This document shows, in pieces, positions 38,164 through 47,239 of a stretch of 64,000 nt of DNA. Location of the stretch: assembly GCA_007378985.1 (NCBI GenBank), contig VMHB01000003.1, forward strand, positions 82,912 to 146,911, written 5' to 3'. Each line of letters begins with the position of its first letter. Positions within the stretch are counted from its first letter, which is position 1. The DNA comes from Parcubacteria group bacterium Greene0714_7. Its GTDB lineage: Bacteria > Patescibacteria > Paceibacteria > UBA9973 > UBA2103. Position numbers and translations under genes: made by a program. A model generated the notes under the pieces. The model was not told the origin of the DNA, searched no databases, and worked only from the letters and a program-made list of their open reading frames with translations.

Positions 38164-39270
38164 TTACTTTGTTATTGAACGAGAGATTGACAGCAAAATT
38201 CCTGCAGCTCCGAGGGACACCAAGAGTGCAGTGCCTCCGTGACTTACAAACACAAGCGGGAGTCCTGAAAGTGGCAGGAGAGCAAGCATTGCGCCGATGT
38301 TTAAAAATGATTGGGCTGTAATAAGCACCACAATACCTACGGCAACTAATCCTCCAAACATGTCTGGCGTCCTAGCAGCAACCCAGAGGCCTCGAAGGGC
38401 AAAGGTAATATACACAAATATAAGCGCCAATCCCCCAACAAAACCAAATTCCTCAGCGAAAACTGAAAATATTGAGTCTGAAATAGGTTCTGGTAATTTT
38501 CCAAATTTTTGGATACTTTGTCCAAAACCACGACCGAATGTCTCACCAGCGCCAACAGCAAGAAGGGATTGCTGTACTTGATAACTTGTTCCGCGAGGAT
38601 CTAGTGTCGGATGTAGGAACGTGGTAAGTCGATCCGCTAGGTAAGGACGGAAAGAAACTAGAATAATCAAAAGACAAATCCCTGCGCCAGCCAGAATTGC
38701 CAAATGTTTAATACGAGCGCCTGCAGCCATAAACATGGCGCCACCTGCAACTGCAATAATAACAAAGGTGTCTGTGTCAGGTTGAGCAAGAAGTGCAGCT
38801 CCAGTTATTGCAGTAATAATTCCGAATGGTATGAGGCCTTGACCAATAGTATTTATCTTTGATTTTGTATTTGAAAACCAAGTAGCAAGGTACAAAATAT
38901 AGGCAATTTTTAAAAACTCTGAAGGTTGTAGCGTAATTGGACCAATATGTATCCAACGCGTAGCGCCATTCAATGTAAGACCAAGGTGTGGAATAAACAC
39001 AAGAAGCGTGAGTACGATGGATGCGCCAAAAATATGCAAAGAAAAACGTTTCCATACGCGATACGGAACTGCTAAACAAAAGAAAAATGCAATGAGTCCT
39101 CCGCCGAGTCCAAAGATTAGCTGACTGCGCGCCACACTTGAAAATTTGGCACCATCGTATGCGAGTAATCCTAAAGAGGCCGAAAGGAAAATAAATAAAC
39201 CACTGACTACGAGAGTCGCAACTGTCATTAGAAGTATCCGGTCTGGATGTTGGCGTGCCGATTTTCTCAT
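38164..39270 (-). CDS. ftsW: FtsW/RodA-type lipid II polymerase
   Basis: A SEDS-family glycosyltransferase, 368 residues, ten membrane helices. Signature blocks: GLTLNGATRWIHIGPITLQPSEFLKIA, the large outside loop (PYLADRLTTFLHPTLDPRGTSYQ), AEEFGFVGGLALI and the terminal LPLSGLPLVFVSHGGTALL with GG. Works with the class B PBP to polymerise septal glycan. FtsW rather than RodA is inferred from the mraY-ftsW-murG order. It starts 6 nt after the mraY stop. Confidence 0.94.
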   Translation of the reverse strand: MRKSARQHPDRILLMTVATLVVSGLFIFLSASLGLLAYDGAKFSSVARSQLIFGLGGGLIAFFFCLAVPYRVWKRFSLHIFGASIVLTLLVFIPHLGLTLNGATRWIHIGPITLQPSEFLKIAYILYLATWFSNTKSKINTIGQGLIPFGIITAITGAALLAQPDTDTFVIIAVAGGAMFMAAGARIKHLAILAGAGICLLIILVSFRPYLADRLTTFLHPTLDPRGTSYQVQQSLLAVGAGETFGRGFGQSIQKFGKLPEPISDSIFSVFAEEFGFVGGLALIFVYITFALRGLWVAARTPDMFGGLVAVGIVVLITAQSFLNIGAMLALLPLSGLPLVFVSHGGTALLVSLGAAGILLSISRSITK

Positions 39271-39276
39271 AGGGTG

Positions 39277-40341
39277 TTAGCCGAGGAGCGCAAGAGAAAC
39301 ACCGAGAATTGCAAAAATAATAGAAAGAATCCAGTAGCGCATGGTGACTTTAGACCCTGGCCAGCCTATTGCTTCAAAGTGGTGGTGGAGTGGGGCGATT
39401 TTAAAAACTTTTTTCTTAAAAACTTTTTTTGAGAACACCTGAATAATATTTGAAAGCACTGTTACGACAAGTAATAACGCAATAATTGGTAGTGCAGGAA
39501 GTCCCCTACCTTCACCAAGGGTATCGGTCATAAATGCAATGGCAGCAACGGTGAGCGTTAAACCCATTGTGCCGGTTTCTGTCATCCAAAACCTGGCAGG
39601 AGGTACATTGAACCAAAGAAAAGCGAGGAGCGCTCCAACAATCGTTGCACAAAATGCGGCTAGGTCTATTTGGTTTTGGTGAAATGCAATAAAGGCGTAT
39701 GCGGTGAAGATAGATGCAAACACAGCCCCAGACAAGCCATCAATTCCATCAATAACCCCTGATGCGTAGAGAAATAAAGAAACCAGCATGAAGAATGGTA
39801 TGACAAGCCATCCTATATAGAGAGGATCGCCAAACGGCATACTAATAGAAGTTATGTCGAGTTTTGTATAGAACCACCAGCCAATACAAAAGGAAAGTAC
39901 GGCAACAAATAAAAGTCGAATTTTGAGTGGAATACCTTTCTCACCATTTCGATCAACAACATCGAGAATATCGTTAATAAGTCCGACTAATGAGCCAAGA
40001 ATTAGGGTTGTGAAAGGTATCCATGTTTGAGACCGTGAAAGAAAGAGGAGTTTTGTGGTTGATGAGTTTGGGAAAATATATTGAAGAGCCCAAAGTAGAG
40101 CGATAGTAAGAATAACTGATGCCCACACAAGAATGCCTCCCATGCGTGGAGTTTTTGTTTCAGTTTCTCCGTGGAGTCTTGCGAACTCAACAGCAACCTG
40201 CCCATCGAGGGCTTTTTTCCCGGGTTGTTTTTTCCATACGCGGTACTTATAAAGGTAGTGCGTAAGAAGTGGAGCAATGGCAATACCTACCCAGAAAGCA
40301 ATTACGGATGGGACAAAAACTTTAAGAAGGTCAATAATCAT
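39277..40341 (-). CDS. mraY: Phospho-MurNAc-pentapeptide translocase MraY
   Basis: Transfers phospho-MurNAc-pentapeptide to undecaprenyl phosphate, forming lipid I. 354 residues and about ten membrane helices. Visible: KTPRMGGILVW, the catalytic Asp region VGLINDILDVVD, SGVIDGIDGLSGAVF, WFNVPPARFWMTETGTMGL and the His-rich HHHFEAIGWPGSKV near the C terminus. These are the family's Mg-binding and substrate loops. First gene of the mraY-ftsW-(element)-murG run. Confidence 0.97.
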   Translation of the reverse strand: MIIDLLKVFVPSVIAFWVGIAIAPLLTHYLYKYRVWKKQPGKKALDGQVAVEFARLHGETETKTPRMGGILVWASVILTIALLWALQYIFPNSSTTKLLFLSRSQTWIPFTTLILGSLVGLINDILDVVDRNGEKGIPLKIRLLFVAVLSFCIGWWFYTKLDITSISMPFGDPLYIGWLVIPFFMLVSLFLYASGVIDGIDGLSGAVFASIFTAYAFIAFHQNQIDLAAFCATIVGALLAFLWFNVPPARFWMTETGTMGLTLTVAAIAFMTDTLGEGRGLPALPIIALLLVVTVLSNIIQVFSKKVFKKKVFKIAPLHHHFEAIGWPGSKVTMRYWILSIIFAILGVSLALLG

Positions 40342-40395
40342 AGTATGTGTGTCGAGTGATTCATTTTACTATATAGAGCCTAAACAAGGTTCTTT

Positions 40396-41331
40396 TTATT
40401 GATTTGTATTGCAGATAAGAGAGCGTCGCATGCTTGTTTTCAGTGCATTTGTTAAGGCAACCATATCAGCATCTCGTCCCTCTCTTGTTGAACCCAAGAT
40501 AACCGCAACCACTCCATGGCCTGGTAGTGGTTCAAAAGTTATCGCTAAGTTTCCTCCAGCAATGTCTGTAAAGCCTGTTTTAGAACCAATAGCACCAGGA
40601 AGAAGGGATATGACAGAGCTAGTATTTGTTCCTCGATGTTTTGTATTATCGAGCGATAAAAAAGTATCCCTAACTACTGTTGTGCCTTCAACAAGGCGTG
40701 GCTTTGTTTCAACAATATGCGCAAATAATTTCCCAATGTCACGAGCAGACCCGAAGGCTCCAGCGGAATTTTCTGAGATATCAAGACCGGTGTCATCGGC
40801 AAAAAATGTTTGAGACATTCCGAGAGATACCGCCTTTTGGTTCATGTATTGTATAAACATTTCAGATGATCCGTGTTTCTTTTTTTCTGTAGCAAGTGCA
40901 AGCGCATGAGCCCCATCGTTTGAAGACGTTACAAGTGTAAAATCTATCAGATTTTTTACTCGCCACCTTTCTCCCAACGTAAATCCCGAGTCCCCTTCTG
41001 GTGTAAGGGCATCTTTTGATATTGTGACAGTATCATCATCTTCTAATACATCAGACGCAACGAGTGCGGTCATAAGTTTTGTGAGTGAAGCCAGAGGTAA
41101 TTGAATATCAGCATTTTTTTCATACAAAACTTCCCCTGTGTCTAGGTCTTGTGCATATGCCGCTTTCCCCGTCAAAGAGAGTTGCGGAGAGAGGTTTGCG
41201 CAAAACACTGACGCAGAAACTGTTGCGCGTGAATTCTCCTTAAAAACAAGTGGCCATGCCGAAAAAATAATTGTTCCGCTCAAAAACACTGTACTCAATA
41301 GCAATAAATTTAGGCGCGTGTTTGGATTCAT
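40396..41331 (-). CDS. dacA: D-Ala-D-Ala carboxypeptidase (S11, PBP5/DacA-like)
   Basis: 311 residues: N-terminal membrane segment (about 8-27) as anchor or signal, then the S11 domain with S82-L-T-K85 (SxxK), S136-S-N138 (SxN) and K251-T-G. Trims the terminal D-Ala from pentapeptides. There is no C-terminal amphipathic domain of the PBP5 kind, so it ends after the catalytic domain and relies on the N-terminal anchor. Its ATG overlaps the scpB stop (ATGA), so it is co-expressed with scpAB. Confidence 0.92.
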   Translation of the reverse strand: MNPNTRLNLLLLSTVFLSGTIIFSAWPLVFKENSRATVSASVFCANLSPQLSLTGKAAYAQDLDTGEVLYEKNADIQLPLASLTKLMTALVASDVLEDDDTVTISKDALTPEGDSGFTLGERWRVKNLIDFTLVTSSNDGAHALALATEKKKHGSSEMFIQYMNQKAVSLGMSQTFFADDTGLDISENSAGAFGSARDIGKLFAHIVETKPRLVEGTTVVRDTFLSLDNTKHRGTNTSSVISLLPGAIGSKTGFTDIAGGNLAITFEPLPGHGVVAVILGSTREGRDADMVALTNALKTSMRRSLICNTNQ

Positions 41332-41903
41332 AGTGCCGGAGTGCTTTCTTCTGATGAGGTCTCTTCGCGTCCAGCAAACACCTCATCAATAGCTGATCGT
41401 GTTTCAGTGTACCCAGGAATATCAGCGAGTGTGGCAACACCTAAGTATGCAGGTAACTCTGCGGTAGCTCGATACAAAAAACTTCGTTTGTCACTCGTAT
41501 TTTCAACTCGCTCTATTAATCCTCGAATGAGGAGCGAGCGAAGTATTGAGGAGCAATTAACACCTCGGACGTACTCAATATCTGATCTTGAAATAGGCCC
41601 TCGGAAAATCACTATACTAATAGTCTCTAAACCTGCCTTACCAAGTGGACCTTCCAGTTCTTCTCGGCGCATCTTTTCAATGAGTTCATGTGTTTCTGGT
41701 GCAGTTGCGAGAGCCACCGTGTCACCTTCGCGTACCACGCGCACTCCTCGCCCTTCCAAGGACATAGCAAGACTCGTAATACCAATTTCTGTTTCTTCTT
41801 TTGAAAGCCCTATGTATGAGGAGAGTTCTTTAACTGTAATTGCACCACCGCGGAAAAAAAGCGCAGCCTCTATCTCTACTTCAATTGGAGGTTTTTGTGT
41901 CAT
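41328..41903 (-). CDS. scpB: Segregation and condensation protein B
   Basis: 191 residues from ATG 41903 (MTQKPPIEVEIEAALFFRG). Two winged-helix domains: VEIEAALFFRGGAITVKELSSYIG and TISIVIFRGPISRSDIEYVRGVNCSSILRSLLIRGLI, the latter being the most conserved ScpB block. It forms the kleisin-SMC accessory complex with ScpA. The start is 2 nt after the scpA stop; an upstream ATG (41942) would overlap scpA. The stop overlaps the dacA start. Confidence 0.93.
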   Translation of the reverse strand: MTQKPPIEVEIEAALFFRGGAITVKELSSYIGLSKEETEIGITSLAMSLEGRGVRVVREGDTVALATAPETHELIEKMRREELEGPLGKAGLETISIVIFRGPISRSDIEYVRGVNCSSILRSLLIRGLIERVENTSDKRSFLYRATAELPAYLGVATLADIPGYTETRSAIDEVFAGREETSSEESTPAL

Positions 41904-41904
41904 A

Positions 41905-42630
41905 TTAAAACTTTGGGGTTTTGGCGTTACCGTTGTATGCAATAGCTATCTCGCCAAATGTTTGCTCTTGCTCTACTAACACTAATCCTCGTTTAAAAAG
42001 TTCCAGCATAGCAAGAAAGCTTACTACCACTTCTCTCTTATTTACAGCGCTCGTTCCTGCAAAATCTCGGAAAGTCATTTGTATTGCACGTTCAATTCGT
42101 CCTGATAGTCGGTCTATCATTTCCTCAAGAGAGATGACTGATTTTACTGCAACTTCGTCTCGTTCAATTTCTTTTGGTGCACTTGCTAAAACACGCTCAG
42201 TAGCTTCTTGTATGCTTTGAAGCGACAAATCGTTTGATGGTGTAAAAAGAGGTTCGATATTTCGAGAGCCAGTACCAAAAAACATCCTAGAATGTAGAGT
42301 GCTTATTTCTTTGGCGGTATCTCGAAATATTTTGTACAGTGTCAAACGAAATTCTAAATCTTTAACATTCCCCTCCTCTTCTTTAGTAAGGGAAAGTACT
42401 GGGAGTAGCGAACGAGATTTTAGGAGAAGTAATGTTGCTGCAACAAGGATAAAATGAGCAGCTTGCCCTATCGGGAATGCGACTTGGCGCTGAATATATC
42501 CTAAAAAATCATCGGCAACACTTGAAAGCGAAATATCTGAAATCAAAAGCTTCCGCTCTTCGATGAGATTCAATAGTAACTCCAATGGGCCTTCAAATTG
42601 GGGTGTTTTGATGCTAAAGCTTGTTTCCAC
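41905..42630 (-). CDS. scpA: Segregation and condensation protein A (kleisin)
   Basis: 241 residues. N-terminal helical region (FEGPLELLLNLIEERKLLISDISL, which is the standard ScpA start), mid Leu-rich stretch (AAHFILVAATLLLLKSRSLLP) and C-terminal winged helix (KREVVVSFLAMLELFKRGLVLVEQ). Bridges SMC heads for chromosome compaction. Immediately upstream of scpB. No smc gene is in the window. Confidence 0.95.
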   Translation of the reverse strand: METSFSIKTPQFEGPLELLLNLIEERKLLISDISLSSVADDFLGYIQRQVAFPIGQAAHFILVAATLLLLKSRSLLPVLSLTKEEEGNVKDLEFRLTLYKIFRDTAKEISTLHSRMFFGTGSRNIEPLFTPSNDLSLQSIQEATERVLASAPKEIERDEVAVKSVISLEEMIDRLSGRIERAIQMTFRDFAGTSAVNKREVVVSFLAMLELFKRGLVLVEQEQTFGEIAIAYNGNAKTPKF

Positions 42631-42737
42631 GGAGTAACTATATCATGCAAGAAATAGGGCTTTTAAGACTGTATAAGTCCGTAAGTAGAGCTCCGTATTC
42701 ATTTTTGTTTTAGAAATACTACGGATATACTATCTAT

Positions 42738-44120
42738 ATGAAAATAGAATTCATTGAACCCAAAGGCGCCGTGTCTGTTGACCTTGTTGCTGGTGACGCT
42801 ACCAGAGTGGTTGAAGACGCGCACGGTGTTGTTGTATTAAAAATAGGTATTGGAAAAGTTGACGAAATAACGCGTCGGAAACTTGTAACCATTTCACGAA
42901 AAGTTATACGCATTGCCAATGAACACCGATTTAGTGCTCTCTCTATCCCCTTCCTCGATTTTCAATTTGCAGGAACAAAGGACATTTCTGACCATGAGCT
43001 TGGACGTATTCTTGCGGAAAATTTTGAAATGGCAAATTATGAGTTTCGGAAATACAAAACTCCACCTAAGGAAGGTTTCCCGACAATACAATCAATTTAT
43101 ATTCAAGGGGCAACCACAGACGCTAAGAAGGGTTTTAAGGAAGGGAAAATAATTGCCACTGAGATTAACTACTGTCGTGATCTTGCCAATACACCTGGTG
43201 GTGACATGACGCCTACCATTCTTGCGAACAGTGCCAAGCTTCAACTTAAAGGTACCTCTGCAACCGTTACAGTCCTTTCTGTTGCTGAAATTAAAAAGCT
43301 TAAAATGGGTCTTATTTTAGGTGTCGATAAAGGTTCTATAGAGCCGGCAAAATTTATTATTGTTGAGTACTGGGGTGCAGGAAAAACTAGTAAGGAAAAA
43401 CCAATTGTTCTTGTGGGTAAAGGTATTACCTTTGATACAGGTGGCATTAACTTGAAGCCCTCTGATGCATTAATGGGTATGAATCACGACATGGCGGGCG
43501 GTGCGTCAGTCATTGCTACGGTCGCTATTATTGCAAAGTTAAAGTTGAAGAAAAATGTTATCGCACTTGTTCCTGCTGTTGAAAATGCCGTTTCAGGTTC
43601 TGCGTATCGCCCTGGCGACATACTACGTGCGATGAATGGCAAGACTGTTGAAATATTCAATACTGATGCGGAAGGCAGGCTTATTTTAGGCGATGCTCTT
43701 ACCTATGCTGAGCGATACGATCCACGACTTGTTATTGATGTTGCAACACTTACTGGGGCTGCTCTTGTTGCGCTTGGTAAACGAGCTTCCGCTATTATGA
43801 CGAGAACGCCATCCTTAGAAAATCTACTTCGTGATCTTGGAGAAAAATCAGGGGAATATGTGTGGCCACTTCCCCTCTGGAAAGAGTACGAGGCAGAAGT
43901 TCGAGGTATTCATGCTGACCTTGCAAATGCCACAGTTGGAAGACCTGGCGGTGGAACAATTAATGGCGGAATATTCTTAGCACAGTTTGCTGAAAAATTT
44001 CCACAATGGGCACACATCGACATTGCGCCTCGTATGGAGTCTATTCCTGACGATATGCTCGCAAAAGGCGCAACTGGTACGCCTATCCGTCTCCTCGTTC
44101 GCCTGATTGAAACTTTCTAA
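42738..44120 (+). CDS. pepA: Leucyl aminopeptidase (M17)
   Basis: 460 residues, a hexameric two-zinc aminopeptidase. The C-terminal catalytic domain has VGKGITFDTGGINLKPS, MNHDMAGGASVIA, the M17 signature NTDAEGRLILGDAL (about 311-324) and GTINGGIFLAQF. Removes N-terminal residues in peptide turnover; some homologues also bind DNA. TATACT (42726-42731) lies 6 nt before the ATG (leaderless). Divergent from scpA. A weak hairpin with a T-run near 44129-44161 may end its transcript. Confidence 0.95.
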   Translation: MKIEFIEPKGAVSVDLVAGDATRVVEDAHGVVVLKIGIGKVDEITRRKLVTISRKVIRIANEHRFSALSIPFLDFQFAGTKDISDHELGRILAENFEMANYEFRKYKTPPKEGFPTIQSIYIQGATTDAKKGFKEGKIIATEINYCRDLANTPGGDMTPTILANSAKLQLKGTSATVTVLSVAEIKKLKMGLILGVDKGSIEPAKFIIVEYWGAGKTSKEKPIVLVGKGITFDTGGINLKPSDALMGMNHDMAGGASVIATVAIIAKLKLKKNVIALVPAVENAVSGSAYRPGDILRAMNGKTVEIFNTDAEGRLILGDALTYAERYDPRLVIDVATLTGAALVALGKRASAIMTRTPSLENLLRDLGEKSGEYVWPLPLWKEYEAEVRGIHADLANATVGRPGGGTINGGIFLAQFAEKFPQWAHIDIAPRMESIPDDMLAKGATGTPIRLLVRLIETF

Positions 44121-44209
44121 ATTTTCATCAGACCAATCCTTTCTCTTAGTCTGGGTTTTTTGACCGTAGGCTTTTAGTGCACCACACCTTCAATCGTTCT
44201 GTATATAAA

Positions 44210-44252
44210 GTGATTTGATATATCATATCAGTGATATGATATATCAAATCAC
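44210..44252. promoter_or_regulatory. 43-bp palindrome with two GATATATC operator cores
   Basis: Perfect palindrome (arm GTGATTTGATATATCATATC plus A, centre G) covering the end of the TrpR-like gene. It contains GATATATCATATC and its mirror, the same words as the 18-bp operator upstream of that gene (44704-44721). May bind the repressor and also act as a transcription block. Confidence 0.7.
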
Positions 44253-44671
44253 TTCTTTTTTAATTTGTCAGCAATATTGAAAAGTAGAAAGTGGAGTGGG
44301 TATTTACGTTTCAAGTTTTGCCAATTCTTTTTTGATTCAGTTTTTTTCAAACGCTCATCAAAAGCACGATTCATGCCTGTAATTGCCTTTTCATACCCAG
44401 GCATTTGGTCTTGGAGCCAACGCTTCACCTTTGCTACGGTATCTAAGCCAACACCCATCTCTTCTGAGATTGTCCGACTACTCTGCCCCTCAAGCAGGCT
44501 TTGTGCAATAAGAATGCGTCTTCCCAGCATGATGCGCTCACTCTCCGTCAAGAGATCCTTCAGAAAAGCCTTCATGACATCACGCCCCTTGAGGGAACCA
44601 GCGGACGTGTACAGTGCATCAAGAATTTTTATTCTATCCGTGTCATTCAAATTTTTTGCCTGTACTTTCAT
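44249..44671 (-). CDS. TrpR/YerC-like repressor
   Basis: 140 residues from ATG 44671 (MKVQAKNLND). A six-helix TrpR-type DNA-binding protein: LLTESERIMLGRRILIAQSLLEGQSSRTISEEMGVGLDTVAKVKRWL carries the helix-turn-helix (about residues 60-105 of the product), typical of the YerC/YecD group. That motif spans more than one block and is read here in parts: ILIAQSLLEGQSSRTISEEM and VGLDTVAKVKRWL. The GTG at 44698 would add nine residues lacking the family pattern. Palindromes with the same core flank the gene on both sides, which predicts autoregulation. The co-repressor is unknown and need not be tryptophan, although trpS is nearby. Confidence 0.9.
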   Translation of the reverse strand: MKVQAKNLNDTDRIKILDALYTSAGSLKGRDVMKAFLKDLLTESERIMLGRRILIAQSLLEGQSSRTISEEMGVGLDTVAKVKRWLQDQMPGYEKAITGMNRAFDERLKKTESKKNWQNLKRKYPLHFLLFNIADKLKKK

Positions 44672-44703
44672 ACTTTTCGTACATAATGGTTTATCCACCT
44701 TCC

Positions 44704-44721
44704 GATATGATATATCATATC
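44704..44721 (-). promoter_or_regulatory. 18-bp operator upstream of the TrpR-like gene
   Basis: Perfect palindrome GATATGATATATCATATC. It lies about 33-50 nt before ATG 44671, where the -35 element is expected, so binding would block transcription. Shares its core with 44210-44252. Confidence 0.75.
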
Positions 44722-44790
44722 ACTCACTACTCTACCAAAAATCACCACTCCAGCTCAAAGCTGTCTCTGAGAAAAGAATCACTCCTTGGT

Positions 44791-46143
44791 CTAGTTCGCG
44801 GTAGGGCCGGTTTGATTTAAGGATGAGTCTATGCGATGCATATCTCGAGGAAACATGGTTGCTTCACGAATGTTTTCAAGACCCAAGATTTGCATAGTCA
44901 TTCGTTCAACGCCAAAAGCAAAACCTCCTTCAGGTGGAACACCATAGCGGAACGCTTCAAGGAACATGCTGATTTTCTCTGGGTCCATCCCCCACTCCTT
45001 CACGTGCTTCATAAGCTGTGCGTAGTCATTGATACGACGTCCACCTGAAAGCCACTCTCGCCCACGGCACAATAGGTCTACCCCTTCATTAAACTCAGGG
45101 TTTTCAGGGTTCGGGTATACATAGAAGGGCTTTTGTTTTGTTGGGTAGCCATACACGTACACGAAATCAGAGCCTGTTTCGCCCTTAACAATCTCGCAAA
45201 GGATTCGCTCATCTTCTGCATTCAAATCTTTATCGCCACGCACATCTCGTCCGTTGAATGCAAAAATTTTATCCTGCGCCTCCGTTAAGGTCACGGTGGG
45301 TGTGTGTTCGATAAGTACTGGCAGTTCTGCCTTGAGGTGCAGAAGCTCAGCAGCACAGCGCTCTTCCAATTGCTTTAAAATGTATCGCACTGTGTTTTCA
45401 GACATGTCACGTATGTCTTCCCAAGACTTAATGAATGCCCACTCTGCGTCAAGCGAAACCACTTCTGTGAGGTGGCGAGTGGTGGCGGATGGCTCTGCAC
45501 GGAATATCTTGTTAACTGAAAAGACACGCTCGAACGCTGTCATTACAATTTGTTTATAGAGCTGTGGTGACTGAGAAAGATAGGCTTTCTTACCAAAATA
45601 CTGAACCTCAAATACCTCGGCTCCACCTTCAGCAGTTGCCGGAGTAATTGACGGCGCTTGAAATTCAAGGAAATCTTGCGACTTCATGTATTCACGGAAC
45701 GAGTCAATGATGACGGCCTGTATTTTGAAAATTGCTTGATTACGCGAATGACGAAGTGTCAATGCACGATGATCGAGTTCAGTTGTAAGGTCGAGATTGT
45801 AGCCCGATTCAGACATATCAAAGGGCAAGGCTTCGGCCTCAGCGAGAACTTTTATTTCGAGTACTTCGAGTTCGATACTACCGTTTTGTACTTTCTCGTT
45901 TACGTTTTTGGGAGGACGGGCATTCACTTTTGCATTCACTTCAACCACGTATTCATGACGCAATGTCTTTGCGGTTTCGAGTGCAGAGCTTGCTGGCAAT
46001 ACAACTCCCTGCACTTTGCCAGAGCGATCACGGAAGTCGAAGAAAATCATTTTTCCTTGATCACGACGAACATCCACCCAACCTTGAATTGATACCTCCC
46101 TTTCAATATGTTCTGGCAAGTTTTTTATTAATATTCTTTCCAT
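44791..46143 (-). CDS. aspS: Archaeal-type aspartyl-tRNA synthetase
   Basis: 450 residues, class II. N-terminal OB-fold anticodon domain (VSIQGWVDVRRDQGKMIFFDFRDRSG, read in parts), then the catalytic core: motif 2 region FRAEPSATTRHLTEVVSLDAEW, and motif 3 FAFGVERMTMQILGL. It lacks the large GAD insertion of bacterial AspRS (about 590 residues) and has the compact archaeal layout with the MFPRD ending. Such enzymes are often non-discriminating and also make Asp-tRNA-Asn, which then needs GatCAB. Sits upstream of the TrpR-like gene on the minus strand. Confidence 0.95.
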   Translation of the reverse strand: MERILIKNLPEHIEREVSIQGWVDVRRDQGKMIFFDFRDRSGKVQGVVLPASSALETAKTLRHEYVVEVNAKVNARPPKNVNEKVQNGSIELEVLEIKVLAEAEALPFDMSESGYNLDLTTELDHRALTLRHSRNQAIFKIQAVIIDSFREYMKSQDFLEFQAPSITPATAEGGAEVFEVQYFGKKAYLSQSPQLYKQIVMTAFERVFSVNKIFRAEPSATTRHLTEVVSLDAEWAFIKSWEDIRDMSENTVRYILKQLEERCAAELLHLKAELPVLIEHTPTVTLTEAQDKIFAFNGRDVRGDKDLNAEDERILCEIVKGETGSDFVYVYGYPTKQKPFYVYPNPENPEFNEGVDLLCRGREWLSGGRRINDYAQLMKHVKEWGMDPEKISMFLEAFRYGVPPEGGFAFGVERMTMQILGLENIREATMFPRDMHRIDSSLNQTGPTAN

Positions 46144-46159
46144 ATTGTTTTGATATTTA

Positions 46160-46192
46160 ACTAAACCCTATACGCTAAACGCTAACCACTTC
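46160..46192. repeat. Word repeat (CCCTATACGCTAAACGC type)
   Basis: CTAAACCCTATACGCTAAAC then GCTAACCACTTCC fills the aspS-trpS gap. Confidence 0.5.
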
Positions 46193-47140
46193 CTATAATG
46201 TCACTCCGACCTTTTTTCTCACCTCAGCCATTTTCGCGGAAGCAAGAGTGCGAGCTTTCTCGCCCCCTTCTTTTAATACGAGCCTTACATCCTCGTCGGA
46301 GATTGAGGCACGCTTCTCACGCATAGGGGCGATATAGGTGTCGATGTCTTCGATCAACGCCTCTTTAAGGTCTTTATATTTTCCTTTCTTCTCTTCATAA
46401 AGAGGCGTGAGTTCAGCGTCGGTCTTGTAGAGGGTATGTATCGCATACACATGCTCCGGCTTGTCGCCAGACGAATCCGTTACGATAGACATCACGGCTT
46501 TTTGTATTTCATCTCGGGTGGCAAAAAGCGGAATTGTGTTTTTGTAACTCTTTGACATTTTTTGTCCATCAGTTCCGGGCACTACCCCCACCGTTTTACT
46601 TATCAACTCTTGCGGTTCCTTGAAGGTTGTACCGTAGGCGTTGTTAAATTTAGCAGCCGCTTCACGTGCATACTCGACGTGCTGGCGCTGATCTTCCCCT
46701 ACCGGCACGATATCTGTGTCATACAAAAGAATGTCAGCGGCCATAAGCATTGGGTAGGTGAAAAGTCCGGCGTTTGCCTCGAGCCCTTTTGCAACTTTAT
46801 CTTTATATGCATGTCCCAACTCTAAAAAGGATACCGTTACAAGGCAATCAAATATCCAGGCGAGCTCGGCGTGCTCAGGAACGCTCGATTGCTGGAAGAG
46901 AATGGCGTTATCAAGATTCAGTCCTGCGGCAAAATAATCTTTTGCATTTTCAACGATACTCTTTCGAAGTTCTTCCGGATTCCTGACGCTTGTGAGGGCA
47001 TGGTAGTCCGCTACCATCAGAAGTCCTTCGTGGTCGGTGAAGAGGTCAACGATGGGTTTGATGGTGCCGAAGTAGTTGCCAATATGAAGAGCTCCAGATG
47101 GCTGAAGGCCAGTGAGGAGTCTCTTTTTCTTTTCTGACAT
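46193..47140 (-). CDS. trpS: Tryptophanyl-tRNA synthetase
   Basis: 315 residues from ATG 47140 (MSEKKKRLLTGLQPSGALHI), the bacterial-type enzyme. HIGN is the HIGH motif near residue 20 and KMSKSYKN the KMSKS motif near 190; VGEDQRQHVEYAREAAAKFN is a further family block. An upstream ATG at 47188 would add 16 residues not seen in the family. Same strand as aspS, with a word-repeat tract between; a terminator lies upstream. Confidence 0.96.
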   Translation of the reverse strand: MSEKKKRLLTGLQPSGALHIGNYFGTIKPIVDLFTDHEGLLMVADYHALTSVRNPEELRKSIVENAKDYFAAGLNLDNAILFQQSSVPEHAELAWIFDCLVTVSFLELGHAYKDKVAKGLEANAGLFTYPMLMAADILLYDTDIVPVGEDQRQHVEYAREAAAKFNNAYGTTFKEPQELISKTVGVVPGTDGQKMSKSYKNTIPLFATRDEIQKAVMSIVTDSSGDKPEHVYAIHTLYKTDAELTPLYEEKKGKYKDLKEALIEDIDTYIAPMREKRASISDEDVRLVLKEGGEKARTLASAKMAEVRKKVGVTL

Positions 47141-47193
47141 GCTGTCAATAATAGCAGAAAATGATCTAATTTTCAGAATCTCCCCCATTCAAA

Positions 47194-47221
47194 ACAAAAG
47201 ACCCTTTTGGGGTCTTTTGTT
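47194..47221. terminator. Bidirectional terminator
   Basis: ACAAAAGACCC / GGGTCTTTTGT, 11-bp stem, TTTTG loop. Ends the 47240-47644 gene. Confidence 0.88.
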
Positions 47222-47239
47222 AGCGAGCAGTGTGTTTGA

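Noticed and set aside
41341..41979. A 212-codon plus-strand frame
   Set aside because: Antisense to scpB, which has clear family motifs; Ser/Arg-rich shadow.
44265..44804. A 179-codon plus-strand frame
   Set aside because: Antisense to the TrpR-like gene; no recognisable motif and Ser/Phe/Arg-rich.
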